NCBI RefSeq assembly: GCF_000710615.1
Contig: NZ_JDTH01000002.1
Span: 1,480,082-1,544,081 of the forward strand
Source: Haladaptatus cibarius D43
GTDB taxonomy: Archaea; Halobacteriota; Halobacteria; Halobacteriales; Haladaptataceae
Length of the DNA stretch: 64,000 nt
Reading direction: 5' to 3'
Shown here: positions 36,940-44,611 of the stretch, one piece after another
Numbering within the stretch: position 1 is the stretch's first letter
Layout: every line of letters starts with the position of its first letter
The notes under the pieces: generated by a model
What the model saw: only the letters and a program-made list of their open reading frames with translations
Told to the model about the DNA's origin: nothing
Databases searched by the model: none
Made by a program: the position numbers and the translations under genes

Positions 36940-37443
36940 ATGACTGGCTTTGCTGTCCGACCTGCGGAGTCGGACGACGCCCCCGCCATCCGCCGCGTCG
37001 CCCGAGAGTCGTGGCACGCCGCCTACGACGACATCATCGGGGCCGATACGGTGGACGAAACCATCGACCAGTGGTACGATATCGAACGCCTCCGCGAGAG
37101 CGCGACCAACTCAGACCACGAGTTTTTCGTCGCGGAGCGCGAAGAAGGCGAGGAAATCGTCGGAATCGTTCATGCCGCACCGAGTTCGGACGAAAATGGA
37201 GTCTTCCAACTGCTTCGGATTTACGTCGTTTCCGACGAGTGGGGTTCGGGAATGGGCAGTCGGTTGTTAAGTCGTGTGGAGGAGCGACTGCGTGAGCGTG
37301 GCGGTGAGACGCTTCGGTTGACCGTGTTGGCGGACAACGACGTTGGCGTGGGATTTTACGAATCGCGCGATTTCGAGCGCGTGGAGGAGGGCGAAGCTAC
37401 AGGGTTCGGTGTCGGAGAATACGTGTACGAAAAGACGTTGTAG
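36940..37443 (+). CDS. GNAT acetyltransferase
   Basis: 167 residues from the ATG at 36940. RPAESDDAPAIRRVARESW opens the fold, the acetyl-CoA-binding region is RIYVVSDEWGSGMGSRLLSRV, and NDVGVGFYESRDFERV is the typical last strand-helix. Substrate unknown. An AATACTTTTGAC box about 30 bp upstream may be its TATA element. Confidence 0.82.
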   Translation: MTGFAVRPAESDDAPAIRRVARESWHAAYDDIIGADTVDETIDQWYDIERLRESATNSDHEFFVAEREEGEEIVGIVHAAPSSDENGVFQLLRIYVVSDEWGSGMGSRLLSRVEERLRERGGETLRLTVLADNDVGVGFYESRDFERVEEGEATGFGVGEYVYEKTL

Positions 37444-37543
37444 TGGGGGTATGGATATTATAAGTAGGATGTGGGCGGGATGGTTTCGTCACAGATTTGA
37501 GTGAGTGTCGTTGGTGATATGCACCTTCAAATCTCGAATAGAT

Positions 37544-37922
37544 GTCGTCAACAAGTCACGACAACACATGACCGCCACCGCAGGCCACAATCCTCCCCAA
37601 CCGATTCCCGCCACTCGCTGCGCTCGTTCTGGTCATCCACTGTCAGAGCAAGTTCTGACAAGCCATTCGCTCGCTCCTCTGTCGCTCACGAAGACCTCGC
37701 GCGCTATCACTACAGGCCTTCGGAGGTGAGCTCCTCAGGCCTGTACCAGCACGCGCCACCGTGGTTTGTGAAAACTTTTGAAATATGAATTTCCACATGG
37801 CGCGTGGAGGCGCACCTCCGGTGCGCCCGCGCGAGGGACGACTGAACGAAGTGAGGGAGTCGGCTGGGGAGGGTGTGGCCGGGTGCGGGGCGGTTTCAGT
37901 GGAGTCGTGACTTGCTGACGAC
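37544..37922. repeat. Interrupted palindromic element, copy P3 (best preserved)
   Basis: It fills most of the 565-bp gap between two convergent genes. The termini GTCGTCAACAAGTCACGAC (37544-37562) and GTCGTGACTTGCTGACGAC (37904-37922) are inverted repeats with one mismatch in 19. Inside are CCTCCCCAACCGATTCC (37592-37608) and GAGTCGGCTGGGGAGG (37857-37872), then CACGCGCCACCGTGGTTTGTGA facing CCACATGGCGCGTGG. Private hairpins: GTCAGA/TCTGAC, CAGGCCT/AGGCCTG and GGCGCAC/GTGCGCC. No protein is encoded; size and termini suggest a non-autonomous, MITE-like element. Confidence 0.8.
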
Positions 37923-38008
37923 AAATTCGAATCGACAGACTTGACTCCGCTCCGAACACCATTCTGTTCGTTTCATCGCGTCTGTTGTCTGGAACCGAAA
38001 TCACTGCG

Positions 38009-39814
38009 CTACACGTACTTTTCCAAAAACTCGGCAGTCTTCGTGTACGCCTCGATTCGATTGTCCAGTTTCGAGAAACCGTGGCCTTCGTCGGGGAAAA
38101 TCAGCTTCTCGACCGGGATGCCCTGTTCCTTCGCTTCCTCCGCGATTTGTTCGGCCTCGCCCACCGGCACGCGCGGGTCGTTCGCGCCGTGAAGCACCAA
38201 CAACGGCGCCTCGATGTTCCGAATGTTGTTGATGGGACTGATGGATTCCAAAAACTCCCGGTCGTCGGCAAGCGACCCGTACTCCGCCTCGCGGAGTTCG
38301 CGCCGCCAGTCGCCCGTGTTTTCGAGGAACGTGACGAAGTTGGCGATGCCGACGATGTCCACCCCGGCGGCCCAGAGGTCGGGATATTCGGTCAGCGCGG
38401 CGAGCACCATGAACCCGCCGTAGGAACCGCCCATGGCGACGATTCGGTCGGGGTCAACGACGCGCTGGTCGTGCAACCACTCGACTCCGGCTTTGATGTC
38501 CGCGACGGAATCCATCCGCTTTTCCACGTCGTCCAGATGGGTGTACTCCTTGCCGTAGCCCGACGACCCGCGGACGTTCGGTTCGAGGTAGGCGTAGCCG
38601 CGATTCAGGAAGTACTGCTTTGTCGGACTGAAGGAGGGCCGTCGCTGGGACTCCGGCCCGCCGTGGATGTCCACGATAACCGGGGTGTCGCCGACTTCCG
38701 CAGCCTCGGGAACCGAGAAGAAAGCCGGAATCGTTCTGCCATCGAAGCTCTCGAAACGGACGAGTTTGGGTGGGACGAACGTCTCCGGCGGGATTCCGCC
38801 GGCGGACGCTTCCGTCCAGCGTTCGGCCTCGCCCGTCTCTGTTTCCACGACGTAGACGTTCGTGTTATCCGTGCTCTCCGTGACGGTGAGGGTGAACCGC
38901 GCCGCATCGGGGTCGAAACTCACGCCGCCTGCGACTCCACGGGGAAGGTTCGGCGTCGGGAACTCGCGGATGGTCGTCTCGTCGGTCAGCCTGCCGACCG
39001 TGAGTTCGGTGTAACCGTCCTCGTTGCGCGAGTAGACGAGTCGGCCGGAATCCTCGTCGAGGGCGACGCCATCCACGTTCCAGTCGCCGCCTTCCTCCAC
39101 GACTTCGAGTTCGGCCGAACCGAGGTCGAGGCGCGCGAGATACATCGTGTCGCTCCCCTCGTCCGTGACGAGGTAGAGCGCGTCGCCGTTCGGCCCCCAG
39201 TTGCTGCTGCGATAGCGAACGTGTCCTTCGTGCGGCGTTACGTGTTCGAGCTCGCCGGATTCGATGTCGAGGACGTGCAGGTCTTGGTCGAACGAGGAGT
39301 GGGCTTCGACGACCACCAACCGGTCGTCGTCGGGACTCCACCCAGCGAGGGAAAGCCAGCCGTCGCCTTCGTACACCAGTTCGGCGTCCTCGCCGACCGC
39401 ATCTCGGTCTTGCACGTACACGTCGAAAACGGCGTTTTCACGCCGGTTCGACGTGAACGCGAACTGCGACCCGTCGGAGTTCCACCCACCCCAGCGATGT
39501 TTCGCCTCCGGCATATCCGTGAGTGGAGTGATGGTTTCGCCGGTTCCGCCGAGGCGAAACAACTGTTCGCGCTCGTTTCCGCCGTCGTCCATGCCGAAGA
39601 TGAGTTCGTCGCGTTCCGGCGACCACGAGGCGAACGAAATTGGTTCGTCGTAAAACGTGAGCTGTTCGGGCCACGTTTCCGGTTCGTCCAGCCGCCACAC
39701 TTGCGGAACGCCCGTCGTGTTCAGCAGAAAGCTCAGTCGTTCGCCATCTGGGCCGAAGGATGCAGTATGTGCGCTTCGGACGTTCAGATACCGCTCGAAA
39801 TCATACGTCGTCAT
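38009..39814 (-). CDS. S9-family serine peptidase (acylaminoacyl/prolyl oligopeptidase type)
   Basis: 601 residues. The first 340 or so form a beta-propeller with repeated WSPDDDRLV-like and SPERDEL phrases. The C-terminal alpha/beta-hydrolase has the triad S464 (GGSYGG), D546 (GANDPRV) and H578 (DEGHGF). No signal peptide is seen, so it should work in the cytoplasm on short peptides. It is transcribed toward palindromic element P3. Confidence 0.92.
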   Translation of the reverse strand: MTTYDFERYLNVRSAHTASFGPDGERLSFLLNTTGVPQVWRLDEPETWPEQLTFYDEPISFASWSPERDELIFGMDDGGNEREQLFRLGGTGETITPLTDMPEAKHRWGGWNSDGSQFAFTSNRRENAVFDVYVQDRDAVGEDAELVYEGDGWLSLAGWSPDDDRLVVVEAHSSFDQDLHVLDIESGELEHVTPHEGHVRYRSSNWGPNGDALYLVTDEGSDTMYLARLDLGSAELEVVEEGGDWNVDGVALDEDSGRLVYSRNEDGYTELTVGRLTDETTIREFPTPNLPRGVAGGVSFDPDAARFTLTVTESTDNTNVYVVETETGEAERWTEASAGGIPPETFVPPKLVRFESFDGRTIPAFFSVPEAAEVGDTPVIVDIHGGPESQRRPSFSPTKQYFLNRGYAYLEPNVRGSSGYGKEYTHLDDVEKRMDSVADIKAGVEWLHDQRVVDPDRIVAMGGSYGGFMVLAALTEYPDLWAAGVDIVGIANFVTFLENTGDWRRELREAEYGSLADDREFLESISPINNIRNIEAPLLVLHGANDPRVPVGEAEQIAEEAKEQGIPVEKLIFPDEGHGFSKLDNRIEAYTKTAEFLEKYV

Positions 39815-40017
39815 TGATACTTCGTTTCGATACGGGTGACAAAGTAGTTTGGCAAGCGGTAGCTATCGCGGGGCGGTGTTACCATCGGTTGGCGGGAAAT
39901 GCCACTAGCCGAACTAGTCTAATACTTTACCCCTCACTATACTTAAAGAATGGAGATACAAAGGCACAGGTTTTGTAGAATCGGTAGCTTGATTTGATAT
40001 ACGATAAGTGATATAAT

Positions 40018-40350
40018 ATGGAGGCGACATCTACGGACGCAGGCAATAACACGGATTTGATACATCAGTTTTCGTTCGACGAGGACGAAACTGATAGTAT
40101 CGTCGTCACCGTCAGCAAGGCAGTTTCTCAGGTAACTGACACACCTATCGAGGAGATGCCACCCCTGCAGGAGACGATAGATTGCGACGCGCTCGAAGTC
40201 CTCTTCTCATCGTTCAGCATCGAAGACGATCCCGGTATCGGGCAGGTACAGTTCCCGTTCTACGACTGTACGGTTCGAATCGACACCACGGGGACGGTAC
40301 AAGTGTACGACGAGGGACAGAGGTACTCTCCCGATGGCTCCGGGTGCTAG
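40018..40350 (+). CDS. HalOD1 output-domain protein
   Basis: 110 residues. After a short polar tail it carries DSIVVTVSKAVSQVTDTP and LQETIDCDALEVLFSS, the pattern of the HalOD1 domain, then strands ending in VQFPFYDCTVRIDTTGTVQVY. HalOD1 proteins are small haloarchaeal units often linked to two-component signalling; their mechanism is not well understood. The 3' end overlaps the start of the next gene by 17 bp. Confidence 0.8.
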   Translation: MEATSTDAGNNTDLIHQFSFDEDETDSIVVTVSKAVSQVTDTPIEEMPPLQETIDCDALEVLFSSFSIEDDPGIGQVQFPFYDCTVRIDTTGTVQVYDEGQRYSPDGSGC

Positions 40351-40549
40351 CCAAGTGACTCGTGACGTGGAACTGCTCTCGTTGGACGAGTTCGAACAGC
40401 AGTTAGGGGAACTGGTCGAAGTCAGTGCGCAAAACGGAATCGGGTTCGACCGCTCGTGGACGTTCCGTGGACAAGAGGAGGACGTTCCGGACGTGATGGT
40501 CGAAATCACTCGTTTACAGAAGCGCGGCGGAGACGCCGAGAAGCGGTAA
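40334..40549 (+). CDS. Small haloarchaeal protein overlapping the HalOD1 gene
   Basis: 71 residues, soluble and acidic, with no recognisable motif. The overlap of 17 bp with the HalOD1 gene and the same strand suggest translational coupling. Its start could be later, but no better ATG lies close by. Confidence 0.55.
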   Translation: MAPGASQVTRDVELLSLDEFEQQLGELVEVSAQNGIGFDRSWTFRGQEEDVPDVMVEITRLQKRGGDAEKR

Positions 40550-40632
40550 CGACAGCATTCGTATTCTATCGTTCCATTACCGGGCCATATACGGCACATA
40601 ACAAAAACCCCTGCGTGTGACGGCCAGTCGCC

Positions 40633-41082
40633 ATGCAGGTCACAACAGACACGCGGCGAGTAATCGTGGTTGCCTTCGTCTGCTTGCTCGTCGCCGAAAG
40701 CGGCGTCGGTACCGGCGCACAAACCGACACGAACAGCGTCAACGGGGATTCGAGAACTGCAACCGCCGACACCGCGGCGACCGACCTCCACGTCGAGTTC
40801 GTCAACTGTTCCGCCGTCCGAATCAACGGGTCGGCGGAGCGTGTCGCCGTCGGAACGACGTGGTACGCCCCGGACGGCGTTGCGACATCGTACTTCGAGT
40901 ACGGCCCGGTCAACGACACGACGCTCGTTACGCCACCAAATCAGGGTGAAACTGGAACGGCAGTCGCCTACGTTACCGTGTACGACGACGAGCGGGCCAC
41001 TCCGGTTTTGAGTCGTCAGCATCCCGCTACGACCGCCTGTGAGGAGCGCATCGGTTCCGACGACGCGAATCGCTCTGGTTGA
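40633..41082 (+). CDS. Small secreted protein of unknown function
   Basis: 149 residues. A basic start and hydrophobic core (VIVVAFVCLLVAESG) followed by GTGAQ look like a Sec signal cleaved near residue 29. The mature part is Thr/Ser/Asp-rich with several NxS/T sites (NCS, NGS, NDT, NRS) that could be N-glycosylated. Two cysteines in the mature part may pair. No family recognised. Confidence 0.65.
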   Translation: MQVTTDTRRVIVVAFVCLLVAESGVGTGAQTDTNSVNGDSRTATADTAATDLHVEFVNCSAVRINGSAERVAVGTTWYAPDGVATSYFEYGPVNDTTLVTPPNQGETGTAVAYVTVYDDERATPVLSRQHPATTACEERIGSDDANRSG

Positions 41083-41371
41083 CACAAATTCCATCCCGAA
41101 GACCGCGAGCGACTGATTTCGACGGGTATGAACGGTGGAATCGACACGATAACGCCGACGTTTTTTCGAACGATGGAGCTGGTAATCGGTGGTTGAATCG
41201 CCAGCGCGCGCCACCCTATCGCGTCATCGTCGTGTCCTCACGACGAGGATGTAATTCACGATTTGCTCGGTACGGAATCGTTCACGTGAAACGGACATCA
41301 CGGGATACGAACTGAACGGAGTCGCTGATTTATGCGGCTCGTTGGCGTGTGCAGAGTACTACGGGGGAGGT

Positions 41372-41971
41372 ATGACTACGACACGAACCCGAGAGCGCGC
41401 CGACCGGACACGGTCGGCCGCGTTCTCAGAGCAGGAGGTGTACGACGCAGTAAAAAATCTTCGTCGGCGGTACGTGCTGTACTATCTCAATCGGGAGCGA
41501 AAACCGGTCGAACTGGGGGAACTCGCGGAACAAATCGCGGCGTGGGAGAACAACATCGACGTGGAGATGGTGTCACCGGAACAGAGAAAATCGGTGTACA
41601 GCGCGCTGTATCAAACCCATCTCCCGAAGCTAGAAGCCATCGGAATCGTTACCTACGACCGTAACTCCAAGCGAGTATCGTTTACCGAGGGTGCACAGAA
41701 TTTCGAACTGTATCTGGCGACCGATTCGCAGACGACAATTCCGTGGCACAAACTGTACATGTCCCTCTCGGGAATCAGTACGGTGTTGGTCATCTTCGGC
41801 TGGGTCGGTTTCATCTCGTTTTCCGGGTTTCAACTCGCGGCGTTCGTGCTGTTTCTGTTCGGAATGACCGCCATCGGTCATTTTTACGACCGACACGTCT
41901 GGCAGCGGCGATTTCAGGGTGCGACGCCCGACCTCGCGTTGGAGTTCGACGACAGTCGTTGGTTCCAGTGA
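41372..41971 (+). CDS. Winged-helix membrane protein (DUF7344-like)
   Basis: 199 residues from the ATG at 41372. The N-terminal 110 residues form a winged-helix module (LRRRYVLYYLNRE, then SVYSALYQTHLPKLEAIGIVTYD) of the kind named DUF7344 in haloarchaea. Two membrane helices (about 128-148 and 151-170) follow, then a cytoplasmic tail. A DNA-binding-like domain tethered to the membrane suggests a sensor-regulator, but this is unproven. Confidence 0.75.
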   Translation: MTTTRTRERADRTRSAAFSEQEVYDAVKNLRRRYVLYYLNRERKPVELGELAEQIAAWENNIDVEMVSPEQRKSVYSALYQTHLPKLEAIGIVTYDRNSKRVSFTEGAQNFELYLATDSQTTIPWHKLYMSLSGISTVLVIFGWVGFISFSGFQLAAFVLFLFGMTAIGHFYDRHVWQRRFQGATPDLALEFDDSRWFQ

Positions 41972-42022
41972 GCGGGTTTCAATGAAAGAAGACTTTTACT
42001 TTCTCGTTTCGTGGCCGCAGGT

Positions 42023-43099
42023 ATGCGAGTCGCGTTCGTCGCCGAAGTGACGGCCCAACACGAGGAAACGGGTGCAACCCGTCGGCTTCGTCGCACTGCG
42101 GAACTCCTCGCTAGCCGCGGTCACGAAATCACTATTTTCTGCGCCCAGTGGTGGGACGGTGACCACGAGTCGTTCGAACAGGAGAACGTGACGTACTACG
42201 CCGTGACGACCGAACCGCCCGGAGAGACACCGTCGCGTCGATTTGCACTCTCGCTTCCCAGTGCGCTCCGACGCGCGAAACCGGACGTGATTCACGCAAC
42301 AGCGGTTCCAAAGCACGTTTTAGCCGCGAAAACGGCGAGCAAATTTGCGCGCGCGCCACTCGTCGTGGACTGGTACGAAGCGCCGCCCGCCGGGACGGGA
42401 ACCGCGTCGAAATCACTTCGAATGGCCGCGCGCGCGCCGGATGAGGTTATCACTCCATCCGAGACGGTCAAAACGCGCGTCCGGGAACTCGGTGCAAGTG
42501 GCGACGACGTGCGCGTCGTCCCGAACAGCATCGGCATGGACGCCATCCGCGAGGCGCAGGTGGTCGATGGCGCAGACATCGTCTACTCGCGGCGACTCGA
42601 CGAGGACGCAAATCTGGAAAGCCTCCTGCTCGCGCTGGCCGAACTACGGGACAAGGGCTGGCACGCGGTGGTCATTGGCGACGGCCCCGCTCGTGGGCAG
42701 TACGAACGACAAACCGCAGACCTCAGAATCGACGACCGCGTCGAATTTACCGGAGCGCAACCGGCGGAAAAACGGATTCCCGTATTCCGCGGCGCGAGCG
42801 TCTACGTCCAGACGGCTAGAAAGGAAGCCTTCCCGACAGACCTCCTTCGCGCGCTTGCCTGCGGATGTGCCGGCGTCGTGGAGTATCACGTCGAATCGAG
42901 CGCGCACGAACTGGTCGAACGGGAGGAACGCACGTTCAGAACGACGAGCGAACAGGAACTCACCGACGCACTGCGGGAGGCCGCAACCTTGCCCGAGATG
43001 ACGGAAAACGACGCGTTCGAAAAATACGACCACCGACCCGTGTTGGAGCAGTATCTCGATTGCTACCGGGATGTGCAGGATTCGTTCGGATTTTTCTGA
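42023..43099 (+). CDS. GT4-like glycosyltransferase
   Basis: 358 residues from the ATG at 42023. The N-terminal Rossmann-like half has VTAQHEETGATRRLRRTAELLASRGHEI. The C-terminal half carries the GT-B nucleotide-sugar region with VIGDGPARGQYE, RVEFTGAQPAEK and KEAFPTDLLRALACGC. It resembles family GT4 enzymes but the E-X7-E motif is only partly kept (KEAFPTDLLRAL in place of E.FG...LEAM). Substrate unknown; glycosylation of lipids or proteins is plausible. Confidence 0.82.
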   Translation: MRVAFVAEVTAQHEETGATRRLRRTAELLASRGHEITIFCAQWWDGDHESFEQENVTYYAVTTEPPGETPSRRFALSLPSALRRAKPDVIHATAVPKHVLAAKTASKFARAPLVVDWYEAPPAGTGTASKSLRMAARAPDEVITPSETVKTRVRELGASGDDVRVVPNSIGMDAIREAQVVDGADIVYSRRLDEDANLESLLLALAELRDKGWHAVVIGDGPARGQYERQTADLRIDDRVEFTGAQPAEKRIPVFRGASVYVQTARKEAFPTDLLRALACGCAGVVEYHVESSAHELVEREERTFRTTSEQELTDALREAATLPEMTENDAFEKYDHRPVLEQYLDCYRDVQDSFGFF

Positions 43100-43218
43100 C
43101 AGATTTTCGTGATGTCGGCACCGGAACCGAAAGCGCGAGGATATCGACTATCGGAGTGATAGCGCGTCGTATATTGTAACCGATTTGGAAGTGATGGTTC
43201 TGACCGGCGATACGGTGA

Positions 43219-43226
43219 TTTATAAA
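43219..43226 (+). promoter_or_regulatory. TATA box TTTATAAA in the 43.1-43.5 kb gap
   Basis: TTTATAAA matches the haloarchaeal consensus. Transcription from it would start near 43250, within a few bases of the ATG at 43256, pointing to a short transcript in a gap otherwise without genes. Confidence 0.5.
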
Positions 43227-43255
43227 CCCTAACAAAATCAGTTTTTGTGTTGAAC

Positions 43256-43387
43256 ATGGGACGTTCGACCGATTCGAGTGTCGTTCGTCCTCTTGGAGGG
43301 ATTCAAACGAAGATTCTCGGAGCTACCCAAACAGCGTCTCTGCAACTTCGACGCGTGTGGTTCTACCGATGTTCTGGAGCAGTTTGA
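43256..43387 (+). CDS. Possible 43-residue small protein or small RNA
   Basis: An ATG 30 bp after a TTTATAAA box opens a 43-codon frame ending in TGA. The predicted peptide has mixed composition (basic residues near the end, RRVWFYR) and no family features. Third-position GC is near half, which is weak for this genome. It may instead be a non-coding RNA or chance. Confidence 0.3.
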   Translation: MGRSTDSSVVRPLGGIQTKILGATQTASLQLRRVWFYRCSGAV

Positions 43388-43529
43388 GATGCTGTGAATT
43401 ACAGAAACGATACTTCTACGTCGGCTGTTTTGATTATATTATTTCAATTATTTTTGCTATATTGCAACTATTTATCAGTATTAGAAAAACTTTTTAACAA
43501 CCAATTCGTCCAATAAGTTGCGTTCAAAA

Positions 43530-44483
43530 ATGGCTAACAAAAACACACGGCGAAATTTCCTTCGAACCGTCGGAGCGACTGCACTCACGATTCCAGCACT
43601 CTCCGCAACCGCCACCGCGGCGTCGGATGATTTCTACTGGCCAACCACGGGTCAAGTCACATCCGGATATTACGACGACCGAGACGGTGGAACGCGAACC
43701 CACCGCGGCGTGGACATCGACTGGGAAACCGGCCAGCCGATTTACGCGGCTCAGTCCGGAACGGTCACGGCATCGGGTTACAACGGCGGATACGGCTATC
43801 GAGTGAACATCGAACACGAAGGCGGCTATCGGACGCGATATGCGCACTGTCAGTCCGACCTCAGAGTGGATGTCGGTGACTACGTCAGTCGCGGCGAGCA
43901 CATCGCCGACCTCGGCGGCAGTGGCGGCTACGAACCGCACCTTCACTTCGACATCAAACGGAACGGAAGCTACGTTTACGTCCCCGGAAGTCCCGGCGAC
44001 TGGGTGGACACGAGCAATCCGATTCCGGAAGACTACCCCGGCCTCGGCGACGGCGGAAGCGGCGGCTACAGTTGGCCGGTGTACTCGCGCGGCGACAACG
44101 GTGAAGCCGTCTACTCGATTCAGTTCCTGCTCGAACACCACGGTTACAACCTCGCGCACGACGGGAGCTACGGCCCGGAAACCGAAAGTACGGTGCAGAA
44201 CTTCCAGTCCGCACAGGGACTCACGGTTGACGGCGTCGTCGGCCCGAACACGTGGAGTAACCTCGTCGTCTACGTCACGAGTTCGAGCGACGACCCGTAC
44301 TGGCCGACCTACGCCGTGCAGCACCAACTGAACTACGACGAAGGCTACAACATCTCCGTGGACGGCTACTACGGCCCCGAAACCGAGGGAGCCATTGAGA
44401 GCTTCCAGTCAAGCGCCGGACTCACCGTTGACGGCATGGCTGGCCCGAACACGTGGCAGGCGCTCGTTGACATCGGCAACTAA
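43530..44483 (+). CDS. Tat-exported M23 (LytM-like) peptidase with two peptidoglycan-binding domains
   Basis: 317 residues. A twin-arginine signal (NTRRNFLRTVGA, cleaved near residue 31) is followed by an M23 domain (about 35-160) with the zinc ligands H58 and D62 (HRGVD) and H137/H139 (HLHF), and the conserved H106 (YAH). Two PG_binding_1 repeats follow (about 170-240 and 245-316), each with the DGxYGPxTExxVxxFQ pattern. In bacteria such proteins cut and bind peptidoglycan, which haloarchaea lack. The role here must involve another glycan or peptide, or another organism's cell wall. Confidence 0.88.
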   Translation: MANKNTRRNFLRTVGATALTIPALSATATAASDDFYWPTTGQVTSGYYDDRDGGTRTHRGVDIDWETGQPIYAAQSGTVTASGYNGGYGYRVNIEHEGGYRTRYAHCQSDLRVDVGDYVSRGEHIADLGGSGGYEPHLHFDIKRNGSYVYVPGSPGDWVDTSNPIPEDYPGLGDGGSGGYSWPVYSRGDNGEAVYSIQFLLEHHGYNLAHDGSYGPETESTVQNFQSAQGLTVDGVVGPNTWSNLVVYVTSSSDDPYWPTYAVQHQLNYDEGYNISVDGYYGPETEGAIESFQSSAGLTVDGMAGPNTWQALVDIGN

Positions 44484-44611
44484 CCGAAATCAGCAGTTTA
44501 CGACGAGGTCTTGCGAGCGGTTCGACTCTTGCTTTTTGGAGTGAACTGCTGTTTTTTGCAATCTAAATCCGTCTCGCGCAAATCCACGGGTCGAATTGCT
44601 ACGAGTCGTCC

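Larger units (their letters stand above)
43100..43529. other. 430-bp intergenic gap before the M23 gene
   Basis: The gap has a strong TATA box and a 43-codon frame (annotated separately), then an AT-rich stretch (43430-43500) that includes TTTTTAAC, probably the M23 promoter. Otherwise I see nothing that supports a gene. Confidence 0.6.
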
